A stretch of 64,000 nt of DNA from Actinomycetota bacterium (GTDB taxonomy: Bacteria; Actinomycetota; Thermoleophilia; Gaiellales; Gaiellaceae), in the NCBI GenBank assembly GCA_003152275.1, contig PLZU01000087.1, forward strand, positions 78,149-142,148, given 5' to 3'. This document shows positions 1-12,000 of the stretch, in pieces (position 1 is the stretch's first letter; each line of letters opens with the position of its first letter). The notes beneath the pieces were generated by a model. The model was not told the origin of the DNA and searched no databases. It saw only the letters and a program-made list of their open reading frames with translations. The position numbers and the translations under genes were made by a program.

Positions 1-3000
1 TCGCCGAGGTGAAGGCGGTGCCGAGGCCCGAGCCGTCGGTGAAGTCGGCCGGCGGCACCATCCGGCTCGGCAGCGAGAACGTGATGGCGGTGCCGGCGGC
101 GACTGCGGCCGAGAGCGTGACGGTGGTGGCGCTGACGAACCCGGCGATCGTCGTGCCGGCCGGGATCAGGATCCCGCCGTCGGTCTCGACGATCGGCTGG
201 CCGACGTCGGAGGCGACGAACGTCGCGGTCAGCGATGTGAACGTCATCGTGCCGTTGCCGACGCCGTCGGTGTAGATGCCGGGCGTGTCGCTGTTACCGA
301 GCTGGCCAACGAGGATGCCCGGGATGCCGGTGTCGATCTTCGTCACCTCGACGTTACGGACGACCGCGTTGTCGAAGAACGGATCGGCGCTCAAGACAGA
401 CTGGCTGACCTCGTAGACGCGCGTGCCGTCCTGGAGGCCGTCATTCACGGCGCCGACCCAGACCTGCTGCGGGATCATCCAGGTGGTCGGCGTGAAGACG
501 AGGACCACGGCGCGCTGCGAGAGGTCGACCTCCTGGCCGTCGAGTGTGGTCTGCTGGTAGAAGGTGCAGACCGCCGTGGTCGCGCACGCCGCGGGTGGTG
601 CGTTGCCCGTCGTGAGCAGGATCGAGTCCCCGACCTGCGAAGCCTGGTTGTTGCCGAGGCGGTTCGCGAGCGTGTCGGGCTCGGCGGTGACCGTCACGTA
701 GACCGTCGAGGTCGGCGCCTGCCCGAGCCTGACGTTGTAGTTGTCGACCGTGCCGATCGGGCCGGAGCCGTTCTCCTGGACGACGGTGCCGCCGGCGTTC
801 TCGGTGACGATGACCGCGCCCTGCGAGCCCTGCGCGACGCTCAGGCTGATGCCGGCGATGACGAGATCCTGGTAGAGCTGATCCGACGTCAGCACGTCGT
901 TGTTGATCGTCGAGCTCGTCCCGTTGATGTCTTGCGAGTAGACGTTGCCATTCACGTCGCCGGCGACGTTGATCTGGTTCGAGCCGTCGCCGCCGATGAC
1001 CCTGACCGCTACACCCGGCGGCGTCGAGAGGACGTCGATCGTGTCGTCGCCCTCGAGCGCGTCGATCTCGATGACCTGGATGTTCCGGTAGGTGACCGAC
1101 ATGCCGGCGCCGAAGATGCCGTGGTCGGTGACGACGATGTGGTCGGCGAACTCGGTGCCGAGGATGATCAGCTTGTTGAAGCCGGTTCCGCCGTCGACCG
1201 AGACCGGCGCGTTCATGTTGTACTCGACCTGGTTGTTGCCGGCGCCCGTGCGGACGTCGGTCTCGGCGGCGGTCGAGAACCCGTTCGTCGTGATCGGGAT
1301 CGGCAGGCAGTACGGCGCCGAGATCGTCGCGCAGCCGCCCGGCAGGATGATGTTGCCGGCGCTGTCGGTCTGGGCGAGCGCGAAGCCGCGCACGATGAAC
1401 AGGTTGTTGCCGCCGTCGCCCTGGAGATGGACGACCGCCTGGTTCGAGTAGACCGTGAAGACGTTGTTGCCGGTGCCGCCGTCGGCGACGAGCGGCGAGC
1501 TCGTGCCGCGCGACAGCCAGCCGCGGGTCGTGGCGACGGTGGCGACGTCGAAGACGTTCTCGGCGGCGAGCGTGCCCGAGCCGTTGAACGTCGGCGGCGG
1601 CGGCGGCGGCGAGGAAGCCGGGGCGGCGTTGCGCCGGTCGCCGTAGATCTGACCGATCTGGAACTGGTTGTCGCCCGAGCCGCCGTCGAGGTAGGTCGGC
1701 GCGGCGTTGTCGTCGACTGCGAAGTAGTCGTTGCCGCCCGCGCTGTAGACGTGCACGCCGCCGGTGAGCGAGCTGTCGTAGTTGATCCGCTCGACGCCGT
1801 ACAGCGGTGTCGTCGAGGTGAGGCCACCTCCCTGGAGCGTGGAACCGTCGGAGCTCAGGCCCTGCGCGACTTCGAGCGCCGTCTGGCCGGTGGTCCCGTT
1901 CGGCTGCGCATGGAGCAGCGCGACGAATGCGGCCCCGCCGGAGCAGATGCCGGCGCTCGAGCCGCTCGGGTTCGGCGTCGAATCCGGAGCCGAGCAGTCG
2001 CCGGTGCCCTGGTACAGCACCGGCCGCGCGCCTGTCTCACTGCCGCCCGCGTCGGAGAGGTACGGCACGCTGCGGAGCAAGAAGATGTCGTTCGTCGCGC
2101 ACTCACTCGTTCCGCCGGCGCCGCAGTAGGTGCCCGTGTTGTCGGGTCCGCCGGGCGCGGGGGTGTCGTTGCCGGTGTAGGTGTCGTAGCCGTAGATGTT
2201 GAGCGTGTCTGTGCCGTCCGTCGGGGCGTGCGTGCCGAGGACGTTGATCTCGTAGTTGTTCGCGCCGAACTGGCTGCCCGAGGTGTAGATGTCGTAGACG
2301 TTGTTGCCCGACTGGCCGTCGAGCGTGAGCGTGTCGGCCGCTGCCGCGTCGGTGCCGAGCGTGACCATCGACGGCAGGTGGTTGACGATGAACGTGTCGT
2401 CGCAGCCCGAGCCGTTGTTCGGCGGCGAGGCCTGCGTGCACGTGCCTGCGCCGTCGCCCGGCGTAGCGAACGCGCCCGATGCGGTCGGCGTTGCGCTGCC
2501 GTACGCGCGAGTCTGGCCGCCGAGGTAGGTCTGGTCGAAGATGATCGTGTCGGTCTGGCCCGCGCCGAACACACGCGTCAGACCGCCGCCCAAGCCCGGC
2601 GTGATGGAGCCGCGCAGCACGATGACGGTGCCGTCGCCGGTGCTCGTGTCGGCGAGCGACGCGGGATGCGAGTCGCCGCAGATGTCGATGTTGCCGGTGA
2701 GCTTCGTCGGCTGGCTCGGGTCGCTCGCGTTCGGCGTGATCGGGCCGCACGCCGCGCCCGATGCGACGGCGCCCGTGTCTCCCGGCTTGGTCGTCGCGAG
2801 GATCTGGCTGCTCGGATCGGTGACGACGTCGTCGGCGGAGACGAGCTTCACGTCGCCGTTCTGCGCCTCGATCAGCCCGAACGACGTGGGTGTGGTCGCG
2901 TAGACGGTCGGCGTACCGGTGCCGGCACCCCACGTCGTCACCGGCGAGTTCTCGGTGACGAGCGTCGAGCCGTTGTGGAGCAGCAGGATGTCGTTCCCCG

Positions 3001-6000
3001 CGGTCACGGTCGGGTTGGCACACGCTGCGGTCTGCGCGGCGAACGTGGGCGCGGCGTTCACGCAGGCGACGCCGTTGCCGTCCGCGCCGGTCTCGGTAGT
3101 CGTTAGCCGCACGTTGCCGTTGCGCGCCCAGCCGAGCAGCACGTCCATCGGTGCTGCGATGCCGCTGCTGCCGGGCGTCTCAGTGATGTAGACGCTGTTG
3201 TCGGCCTGCGCGGCGAGGTCGCACGTCGCGCTGACGGTGCGCTCGCTCGTGCTCGCGTTCTGGTAGTTGCCGTCCTGGTAGCCGAGCGTGAAGGTCTGCG
3301 TGCAGAACCCGCCGTCGTTGACGTTCGCGCCGGAGTAGACCTTCAGGTCGTTTCCACCGCTCGCCGAGCCGATGCTGCCGCCGACGGCGTTCAGGTCGAC
3401 GTTGTTCGCGATCACGTTCGGCGGCAACACCGTTCCGGCCGTATTGACGCCGGCGCCGTTGCCGCGACCGTCGACGATGCTGCCGGCCGCCGTCGTCAGC
3501 GAGCTGTCACCGCTCGTCGTGACGGTGTTGATTTCGAGGTCGCCGCTCGTCTGCTGTATGAACGCGCCGTAGGTGCCGCTGTGCGGCGGCTTGCTGGGCA
3601 ACGGGATGCTCGTGAGGTTGTAGGGCGCACGGCTCGCCTGCGTGTCGAGGACGGTGAGCACGCCGATGTGCCCGGCCGCGTCGACACCGTCGGCGTTGAC
3701 CTGGGTCTGCAGGAAGTTCCCGGGGGTGCCGACGCCGCCGAAACCGGAGATGCCGCCGCTCGGGTCGGTAGCGATGCCGTTCGTGCCGGCGGTGATCATG
3801 ATGTTGCGCGCGATCGCGTTCGTCGAGCTCGGGCTGTACTGCGGCACCGGAGCGTGCTCGGAGGCGTCGAGCACGGCGCCGGCCGTGTTCAGCGTCACGT
3901 CGGCGGCGATCGCCGGGTTGCTGCCGCACAGGCTTGCGCCGCCGGTGCACTGGCCGCTCGCCTTGATCTGGCCGACGAGCAGGTTCGGCGTCGTCTGCTC
4001 GGTATCGGTGATCGAGCCGTTCGTGAGCACGTCGATCCGGCCGATCGTGTCGGTGCTGTCGCTGCTCCCGAACGTATGGCTGTTGGCAGCGACGAAGTTG
4101 CCGTCAACGTTCGTGAAGAGCGTGAGCGTGACGACCGTGGCAGTCGAGCTGTGGCTGACGTCGATGTCGTTGCCCGCGACGAGACCCGGCTCCTGCGTCA
4201 GCTGTGTCGTGTCGGTGAACGTGTAGGCGCTGTTCGCGGGCGTGTTCGTCGAGCCGAGCGCGGCGAGCAGGCCCGGATCCGGCGCGGGGCCGTCGCCGTC
4301 AGGATGGAAGTCGTTGGTGTACGTGTTCGGGTTCGGGCTCTGGCTGAAGCCGGTCGTGTCGTTGACCTGGACGCTGACGCCGACCACGTTCGCCGGGTCG
4401 TTGCCCTGCTGGCCGTCGAGGATGTGGAGGTTCACGTCGTGGCCGGCGCGGATCGGGCCGAGTGTCGGCGTGAGGAAGCCGCCGGTCTCGCAGCTGGAGG
4501 TGCTTTCGCGACAGGTGGAGGAGATGTCGAGGACGAGGTCGGTCTTCGCCTCGGCGATCAGCACTTCGGGCTGGTCGACGCTCGCCCGCATGTAGTTCAA
4601 GAGCTGAACCGTGATCGGCGTGCGCGTCCCGCATTCGGGCCCGCTCTCGCAGCCGGCTGACCCGCCGTCGGCGATCACGTTGAGGATGTTCGTGACGATC
4701 GCGTTCTGGTCCGGGCCGGCGAGCGTGTCGGCGACCTGGTTGACGATGTTCGTCGTCCCGAGCGGATTGTAGATCTGCCCGTCGAGCGTGAGAATCGCGT
4801 TCGGTCCACCCGGCAGCAGGTGCTTCACGTCGACTTCGGTCGGCGGGAACTTGTGGATGATGATGAACTCGAAGGTCTGCTGGAAGCCGCCGCCGCAGGT
4901 TGCCGAGCCGGCGTAGCCGGTCCCCGTGCAGTCGGCGATCGAGTCGCCGTCGGTTTGGCTGCCGTCGAACGGCACGTTGTCGACGTTGACGGTGACGGTC
5001 GCGCTCGCGCCGATGTTGACGACGTTGATCGCGTGCGTCTCCATCGCATCGACTGACTTGTTCGTCAGCTTCACGTAGTCCCACGTGTGCTGGACGATCA
5101 GCTGGCCTGCGAGACCCCAGATCACGCCGTTCGGCGCACTGCCCGGCAGGCCCGACGGGTCGTTCGTCGAGTAGGTGACGTTGCCGTTGCCGTTGTTGAG
5201 GATGTCGGCAAGGCAGATCGTGTCGCCGGGCGTGAAGGACTGGCCGAGACCGACCGCCGAGCCGCCGGCGCAGGTGTGCGAGTTCGCGCAGCCGAGGGTG
5301 CCGCAGTCGAAGGCGTTGACGTTCACGTCGGCGACGACCTTGCCGCTCGCGTCGACGGTGAACACCGGGTTCGGCGACGGCAGGATGATCACCGTCGACT
5401 CCCAGTAGATCTCGCGGTACAGGTTCGTCGTCGAGCTCCCGTCGGTGCCTCCGAAGTCGAGGAAGCCGGAGCTTCGATCGGTCTGGGTGTGGAAGTTCGT
5501 CACGACCTGGTTCGCCGTGACCGTGAGGCTCGCGGTCTTGACCGTCGAGCCGGCGACGCCGGCAACGTGGGCGTCGGAGTTGTCGTAGATGTGAGCGTTC
5601 GAGTTCGTCGCGCCGCCGAGACAGCCGCACGAGGCGGAGGAGTGCGAGAAGAGATTGATTCCCTGGTAGGCGGCGGTGATCCCTACAGAGACGTTGCCGG
5701 TCAGGTAGCTGCCACTCTCGAGCTTGACCTGCGCCTCGCCGCTCACGTTGATCGTGCTGTTCGCGTTCGATCCGGCGCCGAGCGCGACCGTCGACTGCTG
5801 GCTTTGGGCCGTCCCTTGGAGGTTGTCGACGACGCCGTCCAGACTGATCGTGTTCGCGTTGATCGTGCCGTCGCTCCCGATGTCGACGAGGTCGGTGGCG
5901 CTCGAGTTGCCAATGCTGAGCGTGGCGGTCGAATTCGTGATCGTGCCCAGGCCGCCGATGCTGTTGCTTGTCTGAACGTAGGCGTTGTCAAGGCTCGTGC

Positions 6001-9000
6001 GCGCGTCGACCGTGGCCGCGCCGGCCGCGGTGATCCCGCCGTCCATGCTCGTCTGCGTCGTGTAGTCGGCGGTGACCGTCGCGCCGTTGTCGGACCCTGC
6101 GAACAGTCCGCCGGAGCCGGTCGAAGCAATCGAGACCGGCGTCAGATCCGAGTGCGCGCCGACCGTGACGTTTCCGGCCCCGTTTGTGCCGAGCCCGGTC
6201 AATGTCGCGCCGCTGTCGATCTTCAGGTTGTTGGTGATCGATACCGCGGTGTTCGCACCGGCGTTCGTGACAGCGATCAGGCCGCCGCCGTCGTTCGACG
6301 AGATCGTCGAGCCGCGCACGAAGGCGTGCGTCGTGACGGTGAGGTTGTTACCCGAGGTCAGGCTGGCGCCCGAGCCGATCTCCGTCGTCACGGTCGGGCC
6401 GTAGTTGACCTCCGAATCAGCACTGCTGACGCTGATCGCGCCGCCGCCGCCGCCCGTTGCGGAGGCCGAAATGGTGCCGTCGCCGGTGGACGCCGCGAAC
6501 GGGATGTTCGCGCCGATCCCGACGAGCTGCTGGGTACCAGAGCCGGGCGTGATCGGGAACAAGAGCTCCTGGGCGGCGCAGACCGAGGAGACGCAGCCGT
6601 TGCTCGTGAGCTGCAGACCGTCGATGCTGAACGTGCTCGAGGCGCTCCCGCCGCCGGCGAAGATCGTCTCGACCCCAAGCGTGACCGGATCCTCGAGCTG
6701 GAAGCTGCTGCTCGACGCGCTCGTGACGATGTAGCTGCGACCGTCGACCAGGTTGACGATCGGGGCGTCGCCGGCGGGCGTGAGCGTGTTGATCGACGGC
6801 GGGTTCGTGTTCGGGCCCTGCGTCAGCGTCAGCAGCTGCAGCGGCTGGTTCGTTGCCGTGCCGCAGTCGGTCTTGAGCCCGGTCGCGTGGCACAGCGTGT
6901 CGGCGAGCTGGTAGACGAGACCCTCGACCTTGTGCACGTAGTAGAAGCCCGAGGAGATGCCGATCCCCGAGCCGCTGACGAGCTGGTAGTAGACCTCCTC
7001 GCCGTTCGAGAGGCCGATGTCGGCGCCATTGTTGAGGCACGGCTTCCCACCGCAGGTAGCCCCGTTGGTGTCGATCGAGAAGTAGATCGCGTTCGCCAGT
7101 CCGGTCGTGCCGTCGACGTTGCCGCTGCCGTCGAACGTCCACTTGCTACCGATCTGTGTGCTGTCGAAGGCCGCGAGCGGGGCCGGGCCGTGGTAGGTGA
7201 CGACGTCGCCGTTGCTGAAGCTATTCGAGAACTGGACGGCGTTCCCCGAGACGTTGTTGTCGGTGCCGCTCGCCGAGCTCGAAGTCAGGCCGCCGACCGG
7301 AACGAGCTTGACCTGGAAGTCGCCCGGGTAGAGCGAATCGCCGTACTGGTCGGTCGGGCTTACGACGTCCACGACCTGGTACTCGCTGCCGCAGATGAGC
7401 CCGCCGATGGTGTGCGTGCTCGGGCAGCCCGCGCCGCCGGTGCCGATCGGGTAGTAGAAGACGAGGTCGCCGTCGTGGAGGTTCGGATTCCGCAACCCGA
7501 AGTCGATGCTCTGCATCGTCAGGTTGACGTTGCCGGCGCCGAAGGTGTCGCCGAGCTGCACCGAGTCGGGGCCGGCGACGATCACGCTGTAGCTCCGGCC
7601 GCTCGTCAGACCGCCGAGCGTGCCGCCGCCGTTCGCCTGGTAGGTGATGGTGTCGCCGGTGGTCGCGTCCGAGAGGCACGGGACGCCGTTGCAGAAGAAC
7701 GTGATCGTGTGCGTGCTGCCGTCGACGTTGCTGCCCGCGTCGAAGGTGCCGTTGGAGACCGGCGGCGGCGGCTGGTTCGAGGACGCGTCGATGTTGATCG
7801 AGCCGGTGAGCGAGGTGATCGAGGCGCCGCCGGTGACGGTCGCCTGCACGGTCGGCGAGAGGCTCGCCTTCGCGGTGAACCCGCTGACGTTCAGCGCTCC
7901 ACCGGTGGCGCTGCTCGTGCTCGCGTCCGAGTCGTTCTGGCTGAGCGCCGAGCCGGTGATGTCGCTGTTCACGACGATCGTCGAGCTCGCCCCGCCGAGC
8001 GTGATCGAGACGCTCGGGGAGCCGTTCGACGTCGAGTTCGAGTTGCTGAACGAGAGCAGTCCGCCGCCGGCCTCGACCATGCCGGCCGTGGCCGTGTCGT
8101 TGCCGTTCGCGATGACGCTCAGCTTGTTGGCGCCGCTCGTGTTGCTCGGCCCGGTTACGTTGCCGAAGAGATTCGCCTCCGTGTCGCCTGAGGTCGTCGC
8201 CGTCGGGTCGCTGTTGACGTTCACGGCGATGATCGCACCGTTCGCGTTGTGCTGGTTCGAGATCGCGACGTTCGACGAGTACGCCTCGATGTCGACCTCA
8301 CCGGACGGCGCCTGGAGGTTGCCGCCCGACTCGACGTTCGCCTTGTCGGTTGCGTGGGCAAGCGCGGTCATGGTGGTCGAGTCCATCGCGAGGCCGAGCG
8401 CAGCCGTGACGGCGCTGCCGACCGCCTGGACGTTGTCCGTCGTGTCGAAGCTCGTTCCGTCGTAGTTGTGGTATGCGAGCACCTTCACGTTGCCGCCGGT
8501 GCTCGTGACCGAACCCTGCACGTCGGTCAGGATCTTCGAGCTGTCGGTCGCGTGGACCGTGTCGATCGTGGCCGCGCCGAGCAGGCTGAGGGTCACCGCC
8601 GAGTAATTGGCGAGCGCGCTCGTCGCCACCTCGGACTCGATCGTGACCGTCCCGCTCGCGCTGAGCGAGCCGTCAACCGACGTCGTGACGTTCGGGTCGA
8701 CTGTCGCGTTGAGGGTTCCGGCCGAGACTGCGCCGCCCCCACCGAACGCAAACCCGCGGCCGTTCACGATCACGTGCGCAACGTCGGTCGCCTGCACCTG
8801 CGCGCTCGAGAGACCGGTCGCCGAACCGCTGAAGCCGGTGTTGATCGTGCCACCGGCCGTCGCGCTCGGCTGGACGACGCCGACGCCGAAGACGAGCCCG
8901 ACGGACAGCGAGCGGCCGTCCACCTCGGCCTGCTGGTACGTGTTGCTCGTCACGGTCAGCGAGCCGCCGTTGAGAGTTGTGCTGCCGACCGTGTTGTCGA

Positions 9001-12000
9001 CGGTCGGCGAGTCGGTCGCGGTCGAGTTCGCGCCCGTGACCGAACCGAAGAGCGAGGCGCCGCCGAGGAGTGCAATCGCGTAGGCCGTGTCGCTGCCGGT
9101 GCCGCCGTTGCCGACGCAGCTGCCGCCGACGCAAGACTCGTTGAGCGACGTCGTGAACTCGAGCGACCCGGCGCTGATCGAGCCACCGGATTCGGTGAAC
9201 GAGCCGATCGTCGGTGAGAGGTCGGCGAGCGCGGTCTCGACGCCCGCGGTGAACAGGCCTGACGCTGCGAAGCCCGTGCCGGACGCGTAGGCGGTGATCG
9301 TCCCTGTGGCGGCGAAGTCGACTGTCCCACTGCCGTCGTGGATCTGGGCCTGGTCGCCGAGGTACGTGCGAACCGTGCCGTTCGCATGCGCCTCGGTGTC
9401 GCTCACCGCGGCCGTGCCGACCAGACCGATCGAAACGAGCTGAGTCGTGGCGGAGACCGGCGCCGTTGCGTTCGCGCTGACGGTGATCCCACCCGAGCCC
9501 ACGGTGACGGAGGTGTCGGAGAGGCTGCCGTTGTGGCTCGTGCCGTGGGTCGGCCCGATGTAGGCCTCGGTGACGGACGCGTCGGTCGCCTTCGCCGTGA
9601 TGCCGGCGCCGCCGATCGCCGAGACGCCGACGCTCGACGAGCTGACCGTGGTCGTGTTCGAGGTGTTGGCGCTGATGTTCACCGCATTCGTGTTGGAGAT
9701 CGTGGCGCCGTCGGCGACGTAGGCCGCGTTGGTCCCGCCCGTGTTGGACTCCGCGTCCTGACCGGAGAACTGCAGGAGCCCCACGCTCACGCTGCTCTGG
9801 GTCGGCTGCGAGACGTGCGGAGTACGGCCGGCGACGACGACGGTTCCATTCGGTGCCGAGACCGTGCCGCCGGCACCCACGAAGGCCGCCGTCGACGAGT
9901 TATCGGCCGCCGTGGTGTTCGTAATGCCGACGCTCACCCCGAGCGACACGTTGACGTTCTCGCTGCTCGACTGGGCACCGACGTTGGTCGAGAGGAACTT
10001 GTCGTTGGCCCCAAGGAGCGGGTAGACGCTCCCGCCGCCGCTCAGGTCGAAGTTGTTGAGCGCCGCAATGACGACGTCGCTGTTGTCGGATGTGCCACCG
10101 GACAGCGAAGCCGAGATGGTGGGAGCGTTGGTCGCCGTTGCATCCGCACCTGCGCCTGCAGCGAGGAGGCCGACCCCGACCGCGTCGGTGAGCGCTACCG
10201 CGTCCGAGGTCACGATCGACTCGACCTCGATCAGGCCTGACTCGTGCGGCGAGCCGCCGATCGTGGTGGAAACCGTCGGGTTGGTCGTCGCCTGGGTGCT
10301 GACCACCGAGACGCCGAACCCGAGCGCGATGCCATCCGAGAGGCCGACCGCCTTCGATGAAGCGTTCACATTCGAGGTAGCCGTGAAGGTCGATCCTGCC
10401 GACCCGCTCGCCACGGCACCCATCTGCGTCGTGGTCGAGCCTCCCGCGGTTGCCGTCGGATTCGCCGTGGCAACCGCCGCCACGAGGCTCGCGGCGATCG
10501 ATGTGTCGTCTGCCACTGCGTGCTGGAAGACGTTCGACGTCAGGGTGATCGAGCCCGTCACGCTGATCGATCCGCTCCCCGGACCCGTCGTCACGACGGG
10601 CGAGTCCGTCGCGGTATCTGTGGTCACACTCGCCGACCCGAGGAGCGACGCGCTGCCGAGCAGAACGGTCGCCTGTGCGGGCCCAGTGGCGGGGCTGTTC
10701 TGGTTGACGTCGGTCTCGAACGTGACCGAGCCGCCGCTGATCGTGCCGTTGCTGATGCCGTAGGCACCAATGGTCGGCTCGTTGTCGGCCGTGATCGTGT
10801 CGCCGCCGACTGAGATTCCGAGACCCACGTTGAGCCCGCTGCTCGAGACGATCGTCGTCGCGATGCCTGTCGCCTGGAAGTCGACGGCGTGCCCGTTGTT
10901 CGCATGGACCTGGGCCTGGTCGCCGAGGAATGCCCGGATCGTCGCGTTGTTCGTCGCCACGGCCTTGGTGTAGGAGCCCGAGCCGACGAGGCTGAGGGCG
11001 GTGAAGTCGGCCTCGATCTCCGCGGGCGAGGTGCCACTCGCCGACACGATGATGCCGTGCGCGCCCGTCGAGGTCACCGACGTCGGCGTCAGGCTCGAAC
11101 CGGTCTTCGGGACGCCGCCCGAGTAGCCGGGACCGATGTACGCCTCGACGGTGGTGGTGTCTTTGAGCTCGACGTCGGTGAGCGTCAGGTCGGGCCCGCC
11201 TGAGATGCCGAAGTTCTTCGCGGTCAAGGTCTCGGTGTTCGAGCCGACTGCGGTGACGCTGACACCCGACGCGCTGACTGTCGCTCCGTCCTCGACGTAG
11301 GCCGCGACATCGCCGCCGACGTTCAGAGTCGAGGTCAGGCCGCTTGCGCCTCCGGCGAGCCCGACGGTCACCATCGTCACCGTGGGAACGGCCAGGTGCG
11401 ACGAGCGCGCTGCGACGACGAGGTCGCCGCTCGCCGAGACGTTGCCGTGCGCCGCAATGCCGGCGGCAACGGAGGAGTCGTCGGTGGCGGTGACGCTCAA
11501 GGCTCCCATGCTCAGCCCCCCGACGGAGACCTGCGTCGCCGACGCGTGCGCACCGTTCCCGTTGAACGAATCAGTCCCGCCGAGCGGGTAGACGCTGCTC
11601 GTGTAGTTGTTGACGGCGTAGATCACGACGTCGTTGTTGGACGACGAGGCACCCTTCGCCGTCGCGCTGACCGTCGGGGAGTTCGTGGCGGTCACGAAGA
11701 CCGCGGCTGCCGTTACGCCGAGCGAGACGCTGAAGGCGTCGGCGGTCGCATTCGCATCCGAGGTGACGGTCGAGGTCACCTGTACGAGGTCGTGCCCGCC
11801 GACCGAGCCGCCGACAGTGGTGTTGGCGCCCGGATCGGTCGTGGCCGTGGTCGACAGGCCCTCGCCGGCGAAGCCGAATGCGGCGCCGATCGCGCGGCCG
11901 GTCGCCACGGTTGCCGCGTTGAGCGTCGTCGTGACGGTGACGGCACCGGTCGAGGTGAGCACGCCGCCGACCTGCGTGGTCGTCGAACCGCCGGCCGTCG

